From NCBI GenBank assembly GCA_030428695.1, contig JAUIEM010000091.1:1-26784 (forward strand): a stretch of 26,784 bases of DNA, in the 5' to 3' direction. The DNA is from a bacterium (GTDB lineage: Bacteria; Planctomycetota; J058; JAJDCP01). A program made the translations under genes and the position numbers. Under the pieces are notes generated by a model that saw only the letters and a program-made list of their open reading frames with translations, made no database searches and was not told the DNA's origin. This document shows, one piece after another, positions 14,567-23,230 of this stretch (positions are counted from its first letter, which is position 1; each line of letters opens with the position of its first letter).

Positions 14567-15667
14567 ATGGCCTTGCGACGGGTCGGCATTCTGACCGGCG
14601 GCGGTGACTGTTCGGGACTCAACGCGGTGATCCGGGCGGTGACGCGCACGTCGATCATCCAACAGGGCGCCGAGGTCGTCGGCATCCAGGACGGCTTCGA
14701 GGGCCTCGTGTTCAACCGCACGATGCCCCTGACGACCAAGAACACCCGGGATGTCCTGACCCTCGGCGGGACCATCCTCGGCACGACCAACAAGGGCGAC
14801 CCCTTCGCCTTCAAAGAGCTGGTCGACGGCGAGATCCGCATCACCGACTACTCCGAGCGCTGCCTCGAGAACTACCGCGCCCTCGACCTCGACTGCCTGT
14901 TCGTGGTCGGCGGGGACGGAACCCTCGAGCTCGCGTACAAGCTCCACAAGATGGGGATGACCGCCGTCGGCGTGCCGAAGACCATCGACAACGACATCGT
15001 CGGCACCGACTACACCTTCGGCTTCCAGACCGCGGTCGAGGTCGCCTGCGACGCGATGGACCGGCTGCACACGACCGGCCGCAGCCACCAGCGGGTGATG
15101 ATCCTCGAGGTGATGGGCCGGGACGCGGGCTGGATCGCGCTCGAGGCGGGGATCGCCGGCGGCGCCCACATCATCCTGATCCCGGAGATCCCCTACAGCA
15201 TCGAGTACGTGTGCGAGAAGATCCGCCTGCGCGCCGAAGGCGGCAGCCCGTACAGCATCGTGATCGTCGCCGAGGGGGCGCGCTCGATGGGCGGCACCCA
15301 GATCGTGCAGAAGACCGCGACCACGCGCCTGCAGTCCAAGCCCCAGCTCGGCGGCATCAGCGCGACGCTGGCGCGCCAGATCCGGCTGCACATCGACCTC
15401 GAGGTGCGGACGACGGTGCTCGGCCACATCCAGCGCGGCGGCTCGCCCTGCGCCTTCGACCGCGTGCTCGGCACCCGGCTCGGGGCCGCGGCGGTCGCGG
15501 CGGCGGCGCGCGGCGAGACCGGGACCATGGTCGCCCTGCGCACGCCGGACATCGTCGTCGTGCCGCTCGACGAGCTCGCGGGGATCACCAAGAGCGTGCC
15601 GGTCGACCACCAGCTGGTGCGGGCGGCGGAGGCGATCGGCATCAACCTCGGCCGCGAGGCGATGTAG
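14567..15667 (+). CDS. pfkA: 6-phosphofructokinase
   Basis: A 366-residue phosphofructokinase that phosphorylates fructose 6-phosphate in glycolysis. Motifs are GILTGGGDCSGLNAVIRA (residues 7-24), GGDGT (115-119), VPKTIDNDI (136-144) with the catalytic Asp, LEVMGRDAGWIA (substrate binding), and LGHIQRGGSPCAFDR near the C-terminus. GGDGT (Gly in the phosphoryl-donor loop) points to ATP, while Lys in PKTIDND instead of the Gly of E. coli PfkA is typical of pyrophosphate-using or group III enzymes. The Gly/Lys pair is known from ATP-dependent group III members. ATG 14567 is in a context GGGAGACGCGCG; longer extensions have no support. The membrane-protein gene follows 3 bp after the stop. Confidence 0.93.
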   Translation: MALRRVGILTGGGDCSGLNAVIRAVTRTSIIQQGAEVVGIQDGFEGLVFNRTMPLTTKNTRDVLTLGGTILGTTNKGDPFAFKELVDGEIRITDYSERCLENYRALDLDCLFVVGGDGTLELAYKLHKMGMTAVGVPKTIDNDIVGTDYTFGFQTAVEVACDAMDRLHTTGRSHQRVMILEVMGRDAGWIALEAGIAGGAHIILIPEIPYSIEYVCEKIRLRAEGGSPYSIVIVAEGARSMGGTQIVQKTATTRLQSKPQLGGISATLARQIRLHIDLEVRTTVLGHIQRGGSPCAFDRVLGTRLGAAAVAAAARGETGTMVALRTPDIVVVPLDELAGITKSVPVDHQLVRAAEAIGINLGREAM

Positions 15668-15670
15668 AGG

Positions 15671-17332
15671 ATGGGCGGCTCCGGGGGAAGGTATCGGATC
15701 GCGCCCTTCGTCGTCGCGGGGCTGCTCGCGTCGTGGGGCCTGACGTTCCTGCACGTCAGCGCCTGGGAGGAGGTGCAGGGCTTCCACCGGCGCGTGACCG
15801 CGCTCGGGCAGGACGCGAGCAGCGCCCAGGACGCGGTCGACGCAGCCTTGAAGGAGCTCGCGCGCACGCCACCGGAAGCCTCGCCCGCCGACACGGCCTT
15901 TCTGCGCCTGGTCGAGGCGAGCGTGTACGCGGAGCGCAGCGCGCGCATCCCGCGGGCTCCGGAGGATCCGGGGTGGCCGGGATGGATGTTGCCCGACGCG
16001 CTGGTCGGAGAGCCGAGCGGCGGCTGGGAGCTCGTCGAGTCGCTGCTCTGGCTGTGGTTCCTCATCCTCTTCCTGCCGATGCTGATCGGACCCACGGAGA
16101 CGGCGCCGGGCAGGAACGCGTGGGCCTTCGCCCTCCTGCTCGGCTGGGCGGTGGTCCCGGTGATCGCCCCGATCGGGGTGCGGGCGACGGCCTTCCAGGA
16201 CTTCATCGTCGAGTACGGTCCGCCGGTCGAGGCCTCGACGACGGGCTGGCTCAGCCATCTCGCGCCGCCGCTGTCGGCGGCGCTGATCGGCTTCTACCTG
16301 TTCGCGTTGCTCTCCCTGCACCTCGCGAGCCGGCGGGGAACCCTCGAGCGCACCTACGCCCGGCTGGTCGCGCGCGGCATCGCGGTGATCGTGCTCAGCT
16401 TCTTCTGGGAGAGCCTGGCCCTCGGCGCCCTCTCCCAGGCCCTGGCTTTCGTGACGGGGGTGTTCCCCGAGAGCGGCCTGCGCGCCCTCGCCTCGATCGC
16501 CAAGCAGACGTTCGAGAAGGCCGGCGCGAAGCCCGAGAAGGCGCCCTCCGTGCTGCCGGACCTCCAGGCCCTCGCTTCCCTGCCGGGACTCGACCCGGTC
16601 AAGGCCGGGATCCTGGCCGACCACGGCATCGAGACGCCGGGCGACCTCGCGTCGCGGACGCTCGCCGCGCTCTTGAAGGAGGTGCCCGAGCGCGCGATCG
16701 GCGGGAAGATCCTCACCCGCGCCTGGGAGACCGCTCACTTGTGGGAGGAGGTCGGCGAGGAGACCGCCCGGAAGCTCGACCCGCTGTTCGGCATCGCGAC
16801 GGCGCGGAACGTCGTCGAGTACTTCGACGCCTGGACGAAGGACAAACAGGAGGCCGAGCAGCGCACCGCAAACGCGCGCAGCGACCGCCTCGCGGCGGCC
16901 GTCCCGGGCCGCGACTGGGACGGCATCGTCGCGGCGCTGCGCGCAGAGCTCGCCACGTTGGACCCCCTGCCCTGTCGCGACGACCTGCTGCCTGCGCTCG
17001 AGACGATCCTCCCCACGGCAGACTCCGGCGACGAGCTGATCGCGCGCCGCGAACAGCTGCTGCGGCAGACCGCCGAGGTGGCAGCGTTGCTGAAGGTCCT
17101 CGGCGCAGCCGACACGAAACAGCTGCGGGAACAGCTCGGACTGTGCACGGCGGGGGCTGTCCTCCGCTTTCGTGAGCAGCAGGCGGCCGCGCGCGAGGCG
17201 TACCCGGTCGAGGTTCCGGAGAACCGGCTCGCGACCCTCCTGCCGGCTATCGCCTGGGATCTCGTCGCCGAGAAGCTCCGGGAGCGCCGAAGAGACTCAG
17301 GCGTGGAAACCGAAGCGGCGGATCTTCCGTAG
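15671..17332 (+). CDS. Membrane protein with helix-hairpin-helix-like segment, unknown function
   Basis: A 553-residue protein. One N-terminal membrane segment (about 11-28) is followed by an extracytoplasmic helical stretch, then four more hydrophobic segments (about 118-140, 148-168, 195-217, 233-262: LLWLWFLILFLPMLIG, WAFALLLGWAVVPVIAPIG, ALIGFYLFALLSLHLA, GIAVIVLSFFWESLAL). The C-terminal ~290 residues are soluble and helical; LPGLDPVKAGILADHGIETPGDLASRT looks like a helix-hairpin-helix or SAM-like motif, and a charged coiled region follows (KDKQEAEQRTANARSDR). I do not recognise the family. The gene is 3 bp after pfkA, but its function may relate more to the convergent KAP NTPase gene, which it overlaps by 36 bp. 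Confidence 0.7.
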   Translation: MGGSGGRYRIAPFVVAGLLASWGLTFLHVSAWEEVQGFHRRVTALGQDASSAQDAVDAALKELARTPPEASPADTAFLRLVEASVYAERSARIPRAPEDPGWPGWMLPDALVGEPSGGWELVESLLWLWFLILFLPMLIGPTETAPGRNAWAFALLLGWAVVPVIAPIGVRATAFQDFIVEYGPPVEASTTGWLSHLAPPLSAALIGFYLFALLSLHLASRRGTLERTYARLVARGIAVIVLSFFWESLALGALSQALAFVTGVFPESGLRALASIAKQTFEKAGAKPEKAPSVLPDLQALASLPGLDPVKAGILADHGIETPGDLASRTLAALLKEVPERAIGGKILTRAWETAHLWEEVGEETARKLDPLFGIATARNVVEYFDAWTKDKQEAEQRTANARSDRLAAAVPGRDWDGIVAALRAELATLDPLPCRDDLLPALETILPTADSGDELIARREQLLRQTAEVAALLKVLGAADTKQLREQLGLCTAGAVLRFREQQAAAREAYPVEVPENRLATLLPAIAWDLVAEKLRERRRDSGVETEAADLP

Positions 17333-19255
17333 CCAGCCCGCGTCGAGGGGCCCCGCCTGCAGCACCTCCGGGATCGCGGCGGTGAGCCGCGCGTGCTCCT
17401 CCGGCCGCTTCTCCCGCAGCCAGTCCCCGAGCTTCCCGACGCTCCAGCCGCCGAGGAAGGCGACGAGCTCGCTCCCGGAGGCCGGATCGCGCAGGATCTT
17501 GGCCAGCAGCAGCTGCACCAGCGGGTGCTCAGGGAAGTCCGGCGTGACCTGCAGCATCCCGCGCAACAGGCGGTAGACATTGACGAAGCGCTTGACGGCC
17601 CGCGGCGTCTCGAACAGCACCGCGACCTTGCCCAGACAGGCCTGCTCCTCGGGACCGACCTCCGCGGCGGGCCCGAGCACCGTGCGCGGTGCCGGCGCGA
17701 CGTCTCGCGTGGTCTTCGCTCGGGAGAGCAGGGTGTCGGTGAAACGGGCGACGTCCTGCTCGCGCATGCGGGGCAGGCAGTACGGGATCTGGACGATCTT
17801 CTCGAGGTAGTCGCGCGCGGTCGCCCGCCCGTCTTCGTCCGGCCTCTGGCGCAAGAGCTCGTGGTACTCCGTGCGCAGGGCCTGCTCGAGCCAGCGCGGG
17901 TCGACGGCGACCACGACGACGAACAGGTCGGTCGCGAGCAACAGGTGGATCGCCTCGAGCACCTCGACCACCCGGCGCGGCCGGCAGCGGTCGAGGTCGT
18001 CGATGTAGAGCACGATGCGCAGGAAGTCGTCGCTGCCGGCCTTCTCCGCGTGGCGGATGTGCTCCCGCAGCTGGCTGAAGTCCCTGTGGATGTCGGCGAT
18101 CAGGCCGCGGGCCTTGCCGTAGCGGGCCTCACTGCCGGTCCCTGCCAGGAAGCGCCGGAAGGCCCGCTTGGGATCGCGCCCCGCCCGCTCGCGCTCGAGC
18201 CGTTCGCGCTGACCGCGCAGGGCCTGCAGGGCCTCGCGGGCCTCATCGCGGGCGGCCTCGAGCCCGGCCCCCTCGGGCAGCGGCGCGGCCGAGGCCTGAT
18301 CCGCCCGACGCAGAGCCCGTCGCGTGCGCTCGCCGCGCCACAGGAGGAAGCCGGAGCTCAGGAGCGCGAACAGGCGCGCGACCCCCGCGCCGAGCTCCTG
18401 CGCCGAGGCGATCAGGCCGTCGAGACGGGCGCTGAGCACCTGCAGCCAGCGGCCCAGGGGCTCGGCGTAGTACAAGCTCAGGGCCGCGGCGAGCGCGACC
18501 AGCCAGCCCCGCCCGCGCAGCGCCCCGCCGAGCACGGCGAGGGGCCCGCTGGACCTCTCCAGCGCGGCGCGCACCTTCGCGACATCGGCGTCGGGCCGCA
18601 AACCGAGCGCGCGGGCCGCGTCGAGCAGGGCGTCGAGCTCGGCGAGCTCGCGGCGGCGCGCGGCGATGTCCCGCGCGACGCCAGCGAGCTGGCCCTCGGT
18701 CGCCTTCTCGAGCTCGGCGTAGGCCCGCATGCCGCGCAGCAACCGGGCCTCGAACTCCTCGCTGTCCTTGGCGGCGACCTCCTGAGCGACCCGCTCGAAG
18801 ATGTGGGTCGCGAGGCTGGCCCACAGGTTGGCGTCGGCGTAGTGCCAGGCGTTGAAGTCGATGTGCACGACCCGGGTGCAGAACTTCTTCGGGTCGAGCC
18901 GGGCGCTGCCGAGGGTCGCGATGTCCCTCTTCAGCAGGCTCATGAACAGCGACTTGCCGCTGCCCCAGTCGCCGAACAGGCCGATGCACAGGGGCGCGAG
19001 CGCCTCGCGGTTGAGGATCAGCGCGGCCATCGCCCGCACGTCCCCGGCGATGGTCCCGATCTGGTCGCTGTCCCCGGGCCGGTCGGCGTGGTAGCCGCTG
19101 GTCCGGGCGCTGCGCGGGTCGATCGGCGGGGGTGTGGTGCGCTTCGAGGGCGAGGGGTTGACTTCGGCCCTGGCCGAAGCGGGCCCCTGGGGAACTTCCT
19201 CCGCGAGCTTGGGGTTGCTTGGATTCTCCTCCGATGCCAACGACCGCCCCCTCAC
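17297..19255 (-). CDS. KAP family P-loop NTPase with membrane insertion
   Basis: A 652-residue KAP NTPase. The N-terminal ~50 residues are disordered; a conserved lead-in GYHADRPGDSDQIGTIAGDVRAMAALI follows, then Walker A GLFGDWGSGKS (92-102) and DFNAWHYADANLWASLA. The insertion between the Walker motifs has a coiled-coil part (180-215) and two hydrophobic segments (about 250-264 and 290-305), the hallmark of KAP proteins, which face the cytoplasm. A second coiled coil (330-360) precedes Walker B IVLYIDDLDRC (414-424) and VVVVAVDPRWLEQAL. Family knowledge: bacterial KAP NTPases are often linked to membrane-associated defence or signalling, but the role of most is unknown. A GTG start with GGGAGA upstream is chosen; no in-frame ATG precedes Walker A in a plausible place. 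Confidence 0.87.
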   Translation of the reverse strand: MRGRSLASEENPSNPKLAEEVPQGPASARAEVNPSPSKRTTPPPIDPRSARTSGYHADRPGDSDQIGTIAGDVRAMAALILNREALAPLCIGLFGDWGSGKSLFMSLLKRDIATLGSARLDPKKFCTRVVHIDFNAWHYADANLWASLATHIFERVAQEVAAKDSEEFEARLLRGMRAYAELEKATEGQLAGVARDIAARRRELAELDALLDAARALGLRPDADVAKVRAALERSSGPLAVLGGALRGRGWLVALAAALSLYYAEPLGRWLQVLSARLDGLIASAQELGAGVARLFALLSSGFLLWRGERTRRALRRADQASAAPLPEGAGLEAARDEAREALQALRGQRERLERERAGRDPKRAFRRFLAGTGSEARYGKARGLIADIHRDFSQLREHIRHAEKAGSDDFLRIVLYIDDLDRCRPRRVVEVLEAIHLLLATDLFVVVVAVDPRWLEQALRTEYHELLRQRPDEDGRATARDYLEKIVQIPYCLPRMREQDVARFTDTLLSRAKTTRDVAPAPRTVLGPAAEVGPEEQACLGKVAVLFETPRAVKRFVNVYRLLRGMLQVTPDFPEHPLVQLLLAKILRDPASGSELVAFLGGWSVGKLGDWLREKRPEEHARLTAAIPEVLQAGPLDAGWLRKIRRFGFHA

Positions 19256-19352
19256 GGTGTCTCCCGGCCGGCTGCGCCGGGACCCCCTTGTGTGCTGTCT
19301 CCGCGTCGGTGATCATAGACCCGCCGCCGCCGCGCCGCCACCCGGAGAAGCC

Positions 19353-20249
19353 ATGGCCGCCGAAGCGATCCACCTCACCGCCCTCAGCGACGCCCGCGAG
19401 GATCCCGCCCTGCCGGCCGACCTGCGCGCCTTCCTCCGCGCGCCGGAGGCCTGGCAGGCGGCGCGGCTCGGGGCGCTGATCGTCGACTTCCCCTACTTCG
19501 AGCGCTTCCCCCTCAAGGCGCTGCGCTTCGGCCTCGGCCTGCCGCAGCCCCGCTCGCACTGGGGGGACCTGTTCCACCAGCGCTGCCCGGTCGCGGTCGG
19601 CCGCGCCCTGCTCGACGCCGCCCGCGGCCTCGACGAACGGCGCCGGCGGCGGATCGTCGCCCTCGCCCTCGGCTACTTCTCCCACCTGGCCGTCGACACG
19701 GCCACCCACCCCCTGGTCAACCGCATCGCCCGGGCGCGCCGGGCACGCGACGGCGGCGACGAGCTGTCCCACCACCAGGACGTCGAGAAGTACCAGAGCG
19801 TACTCTTCCACCAGGAGCGCCACGGCTACGACTTCCTCGGCACCCCCGCGGTGGTGCGCTACGTCTCGGTAGGCACCAGCTGGCTGCGCGGCGACGCCGC
19901 CTGTTTCCAGGCCTGGCAGGGCGCGCTGCGGACGGCCCTCGGCGAGGCCCCGCGCCGCGCGACGCTCAACGGCTGGGCGCGCGGCTACCGCCAGTACGGC
20001 TGGCTGCTCGGCAGCCCCATCGGCGGGCGGCTGGTCGACGACGCAGGCAAGGCGCGCGAGACGCCGCTGGTGTACCGCGGTCCGCGGCTGAGCTATCCGC
20101 GGCTGTACCGCGCGGCGCTGCGGCGCGTGGTCCGCTACCTGACAGCCGCCTGGCGGACGGCGCAGGGCGAGCCCTTCGACGAGCAGGCGGTGCCCGAGGG
20201 CAGCATCGACGACCCGCAGCGGGCCTGCCCCGCGACCTGGTCCGCCTGA
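19353..20249 (+). CDS. Zinc-dependent phospholipase C-like protein
   Basis: A 298-residue protein of the zinc-dependent phospholipase C/S1-P1 nuclease-like fold. Candidate metal ligands are Asp45 (IVDFPYFE), His69, Asp72 and His75 (HWGDLFHQ), His111 and Asp115 (ALGYFSHLAVDTATHP, residues 105-120) and the histidine-rich LSHHQDVEKYQSVLFHQE (139-155). No signal peptide is visible, so a cytosolic or unconventional location is likely and the true substrate may not be a lipid. GGAGAAG (19344-19350) precedes ATG 19353. It is divergent from the KAP gene, with a 97 bp gap containing the stem TCCCGGC/GCCGGGA and no convincing promoter. It converges on the folate ligase gene across a dispersed repeat. 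Confidence 0.72.
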   Translation: MAAEAIHLTALSDAREDPALPADLRAFLRAPEAWQAARLGALIVDFPYFERFPLKALRFGLGLPQPRSHWGDLFHQRCPVAVGRALLDAARGLDERRRRRIVALALGYFSHLAVDTATHPLVNRIARARRARDGGDELSHHQDVEKYQSVLFHQERHGYDFLGTPAVVRYVSVGTSWLRGDAACFQAWQGALRTALGEAPRRATLNGWARGYRQYGWLLGSPIGGRLVDDAGKARETPLVYRGPRLSYPRLYRAALRRVVRYLTAAWRTAQGEPFDEQAVPEGSIDDPQRACPATWSA

Positions 20250-20265
20250 GGGGCGTCAACCCGTC

Positions 20266-20337
20266 TGATTCACCGGGATTCCTGCTGCGGACCCGGATGC
20301 CGCAGATCTCCCTTCTGCGCCGCTCACCTATGGCGCT
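20266..20337. repeat. Dispersed repeat, second locus
   Basis: TGATTCACCGGGATT (20266-20280) runs on without break into CCTGCTGCGGACCCGGATGC and on through CAGATCTC to CTCACCTATGG. Both parts recur at 11442-11456 and, on the opposite strand, at 11541-11616. It lies in the 90 bp gap between two convergent gene ends. A role as a bidirectional 3' structure or a small mobile element is inferred. Confidence 0.7.
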
Positions 20338-20339
20338 GG

Positions 20340-21962
20340 TCAACCCAGGCCGACGATCTCCCCGTCGACCAGGTCGATCTCGTCGAAGCGCGCGCGCTTC
20401 GGCAGCCCCGGCATGCGCAGGATCGCGCCGGTCAGCACGACCAGGAAGCCCGCTCCCGCCGCGAGCAGCACCCGCTCGACGCCGACCTCGAAGCCGGTCG
20501 GCCTTCCCCGCAGGCGGGCATCAGCGGACAGCGAGCTCGCGGTCTTGGCGATGCACACCGGCAGGGCGGCGAGCTCTCCGAGCGAGCGCAGGTCGCGCTT
20601 CGCGGCCGCGCTCAGCCGCACCGAAGAGGCGCCGTAGACCTGCTCGGCGACCGCGAGGATCTTCTCCCGCACCGGCTGCTCGGGGCGGTAGAGCGGGGTG
20701 AAGGGCGGATCCTCCGCCGGCACCGCGGCGAGCACCGCGCGGGCGAGCGCTTCGGCGCCCGCGCCGCCGCGGGCGAAGTGGTCCGCGACCGCGCAGGCGA
20801 CGCCCCGGGCCGCGCAGTGGCGCTCGATGACCGCGAGCTCGGCGGGGCTGTCGGCGGCGAAGCGGTTGATCGCGACGATCGGGGTCTGGCCGAACAGGGC
20901 GATGGTCTCGAGGTGCTTGTCGAGGTTCGGCAGCCCCGCCTCGACGAGCTCCGGCGCGGGCTCGCCCAGGCGCTTGGACGACGCCCCGCCGTGCAGCTTG
21001 AGGGCGCGCGCGGTCGCGACCAGCACGACCGCCGCCGGCACGAGCCCGTGGGGTCCGGCCTTGATGTGGAAGAACTTCTCCGCCCCGAGGTCGAAGCCGA
21101 AGCCGGCCTCGGTGACCGCCCAGTCGGCCCCGTGCAGGGCCATCCGCGTCGCGAGCAGGCTGTTGCAGCCGTGGGCGATGTTCGCGAAGGGCCCGCCGTG
21201 GACGAAGGCGGGCACGCCCTCCGTCGTCTGCACGAGGTTCGGGCACAGCGCGTCCCGCAACAGCGCGGCGAGCGCGCCGACGACGCCGAGCGCGGACACG
21301 CGGACCGGCCGGCGGCGACGGTCGAAGGCGATGACGATGCGGCCGAGGCGCGCCTTGAGATCGTCGTAGCCGGTGGCGAGGCACAGGATGGCCATGATCT
21401 CGGAGGCGGCGGTGATGTCGAAGCCGCTCTCCCGCACGACCCCGTTGGCGCGGCCGCCCAGGCCGATAACGACCGCGCGCAGGCTGCGGTCGTTGACGTC
21501 GAGCACCCGCGGCCAGAGCACCCGGTCGGGATCGATCTCCAGCGCGTTGCCGCGCTGCAGGTGGTCGTCGAGCACCGCCGCGAGCAGGTTGTGGGCGGCG
21601 GTGATCGCGTGGAAGTCGCCGGTGAAGTGCAGGTCGATGCGGGCGGCAGGCTCGACGCGGCTCTTCCCGCCGCCCGTCGCCCCGCCCTTGCGCCCGAAGA
21701 CCGGCCCGAGGGAGGGCTCGCGCAGGGCGAGGCAGACCCTCTCGCCGAGCCGGGCGAGGCCCTGGGCGAGGCCGATGCTGGTCGTCGTCTTGCCCTCCCC
21801 GGCCGCGGTCGGCGTGATCGCGGAGACCAGCAGCAGGCGCCCACGGCCGCGCGGCGGATCGGCGAGGGCGGCGAGCTCGACCTTGGCGACGTCCCGGCCG
21901 TAGGGGATCAGGTGGCGCGGATCGATGCCGAGGCGGGCGGCGAGCGCGGCGCTGGACTGCAT
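20340..21962 (-). CDS. fhs: Formate-tetrahydrofolate ligase
   Basis: A 540-residue formyltetrahydrofolate synthetase, which makes 10-formyl-tetrahydrofolate from formate, tetrahydrofolate and ATP. The P-loop ITPTAAGEGKTTTSIGLAQG (residues 49-68) is followed by LREPSLGPVFGRKGGATGGG, the LHFTGDFHAITAAHNLLAA core and DRSLRAVVIGLGG, with later TEAGFGFDLGAEKFFHIKA and a C-terminal GEIVGLG. Length fits the family. The start codon shares one base with the stop of the upstream membrane-protein gene (TGATG), so translation is probably coupled. No other folate C1 gene is adjacent, so whether it serves formate assimilation, purine synthesis or a Wood-Ljungdahl branch cannot be told. Confidence 0.95.
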   Translation of the reverse strand: MQSSAALAARLGIDPRHLIPYGRDVAKVELAALADPPRGRGRLLLVSAITPTAAGEGKTTTSIGLAQGLARLGERVCLALREPSLGPVFGRKGGATGGGKSRVEPAARIDLHFTGDFHAITAAHNLLAAVLDDHLQRGNALEIDPDRVLWPRVLDVNDRSLRAVVIGLGGRANGVVRESGFDITAASEIMAILCLATGYDDLKARLGRIVIAFDRRRRPVRVSALGVVGALAALLRDALCPNLVQTTEGVPAFVHGGPFANIAHGCNSLLATRMALHGADWAVTEAGFGFDLGAEKFFHIKAGPHGLVPAAVVLVATARALKLHGGASSKRLGEPAPELVEAGLPNLDKHLETIALFGQTPIVAINRFAADSPAELAVIERHCAARGVACAVADHFARGGAGAEALARAVLAAVPAEDPPFTPLYRPEQPVREKILAVAEQVYGASSVRLSAAAKRDLRSLGELAALPVCIAKTASSLSADARLRGRPTGFEVGVERVLLAAGAGFLVVLTGAILRMPGLPKRARFDEIDLVDGEIVGLG

Positions 21963-22723
21963 CACGCGCCGCCGTGCGCGCGCCGCATCGCCGCGCCGAG
22001 CGCGGTCACCTGCCACAGGATGTGCTTGTGATAGGAGGCCAGGGGCTGGCCGGTGAGCGCGGCGGGCGGACGGGCGGCGTACGCGTCCATGCGCTCGGGA
22101 TGGGCGAGCAGCAGCGCGTTCTGCTTCGACTCGACGCGTAGGGCCGGCTCGGCCTCGAAGCCGACCAGGACCTCGACGATCGGCTCCGCGAAGAAGGCGA
22201 CCAGCGCCTTGTGCTCGGGACCCTCGCAGCTGTAGCGCGCGTCGAGCTCGGGCTTGCCGAGCCGCGGCTGGGCGATCGCGAGCATGCCGGCCTGCGCGCC
22301 CTTGGTCTGCACGACCAGCTCGGGGATCTCGACCCCGACGTCCTCGACCCGCGCCATCGGGTAGTAGCGGTCGACGAGCTCGGACTTGCCCTGCGCCGTG
22401 CGCATCCGCACCTTGGCGTGGATCATCACCAGCCTGACGCGCATCCCCTCGTGGGTGGTCGAGAGCACCTCGTGCCAGGCCTCGACCGACTTGACCGTGC
22501 GCGCGAAGCGCGACTCGAGCAGGCGCGGCATCGGCAGCTCGACGGGCGCGGCGAACACCGCCTCGCCGGGGAAGATCGCGGCGAAGCCGGCCTCGATGGC
22601 GGCGTCGCGGGCGCGGGCACGGCCGAGTCGGCGCAACAGCAGGCCGACGCCGATCACGGCCCCGAGCGCGAGCACGCCGGCCACGCCGAGGATGAGGGGG
22701 TCGCTGAACATCGCGGGAATCAC
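21962..22723 (-). CDS. Membrane-anchored protein of unknown function
   Basis: A 253-residue protein with one N-terminal membrane segment (LILGVAGVLALGAVIGVGLLL, about 9-30) and a soluble domain. Segments such as ESRFARTVKSVEAWHEVLSTTHEGMRVRLVMIHAKVRMRTAQGKSELVDRYYPMARVE suggest a beta-rich domain, followed by PRLGKPELDARYSCEGPEHKALVAFFAEP. I do not recognise the family. GTG 22723 is supported by GGAGG six bases upstream; ATG 22711 is an alternative. A promoter with TAGACT lies about 28 bp upstream. It is the first gene of a two-gene unit with fhs. Confidence 0.68.
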   Translation of the reverse strand: MIPAMFSDPLILGVAGVLALGAVIGVGLLLRRLGRARARDAAIEAGFAAIFPGEAVFAAPVELPMPRLLESRFARTVKSVEAWHEVLSTTHEGMRVRLVMIHAKVRMRTAQGKSELVDRYYPMARVEDVGVEIPELVVQTKGAQAGMLAIAQPRLGKPELDARYSCEGPEHKALVAFFAEPIVEVLVGFEAEPALRVESKQNALLLAHPERMDAYAARPPAALTGQPLASYHKHILWQVTALGAAMRRAHGGA

Positions 22724-22750
22724 CGGGCGCCTCCGTCGGGGAGCCCGGAA

Positions 22751-22780
22751 AGTCTAGCACATCGACGAGGCCGCGGACAA
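22751..22780 (-). promoter_or_regulatory. Promoter with TGCTAGACT extended -10
   Basis: On the minus strand, TTGTCC (22780-22775), an 18 bp spacer and TAGACT (22756-22751) preceded by TGC. Transcription would start near 22744, about 20 nt before the GTG of the membrane-protein gene. The following bases TTCCGGG also recur after the same motif at 7832 on the plus strand. Confidence 0.5.
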
Positions 22781-22787
22781 CGCGCGA

Positions 22788-23042
22788 TCAACGCCCCTCG
22801 ATGCGGCACCGCAGGGCGGCGATCTCCTCACGGACCGCGCTGAGCTGGGCGGACAGGGCGACCGCCCAGGCGGGAGCGTCGGCCAGGGAGCTGCCGCGCT
22901 CCGGAATCGTCGTGACCAGCTTCGCGAGAGCGAGCTCGAGCTCGCTCTCGGCGCGCGGGCCGCGCTGCTCTTCGCTGCTGAGGGCGTGGGGGGGCTGGCA
23001 GCGCAGGTGCTGTGCGGCCAGTTTCTGCGCGTCGAGCTTCAT
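22788..23042 (-). CDS. Small protein with C-terminal coiled coil, unknown function
   Basis: An 84-residue protein. GGAGGA seven bases before ATG 23040-23042 (MKLDAQKLAAQHL) decides the start over upstream in-frame codons. The middle is polar and probably disordered (SSEEQRGPRAESE); the ends are helical, with LELALAKLVTTI and ALSAQLSAVREEIAALRCRIEG, which would form a short coiled coil. No family recognised. It has its own promoter just upstream, which supports it as a real gene, and is divergent from the secreted LamG-like protein. Confidence 0.6.
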   Translation of the reverse strand: MKLDAQKLAAQHLRCQPPHALSSEEQRGPRAESELELALAKLVTTIPERGSSLADAPAWAVALSAQLSAVREEIAALRCRIEGR

Positions 23043-23071
23043 TTGCAGTTCCTCCGTAGCCGACGTCATCC

Positions 23072-23100
23072 AGTCTAACACCCTGTGGATGGAAAACCAA
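23072..23100 (-). promoter_or_regulatory. Sigma-70-like promoter with TGTTAGACT extended -10
   Basis: On the minus strand, TTGGTT (23100-23095), a 17 bp spacer and TAGACT (23077-23072) preceded by TGT. It lies about 30 bp before the small coiled-coil gene. Spacing is optimal and the -10 is identical to those at 7832 and 22751. Confidence 0.55.
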
Positions 23101-23230
23101 CAGACAGCGCTCCAGGCGCCATCCGTATCACATCGAGAGACATCATGCCGTCGCAATCAGGTCACCCCCGTGAAACACTTCCTCTTACGGAGGCGTCGAA
23201 AAGGCGGCAATCATCCACGGAGGAAAACCG

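Noticed and set aside
13982..16738. 918-codon minus-strand frame and many other long frames antisense to the genes listed
   Set aside because: These arise from high-GC codon usage opposite well-supported genes; they have no conserved motifs and are rich in Arg, Gly, Pro and Ala. Only the glycogen phosphorylase fragment within this one is meaningful.
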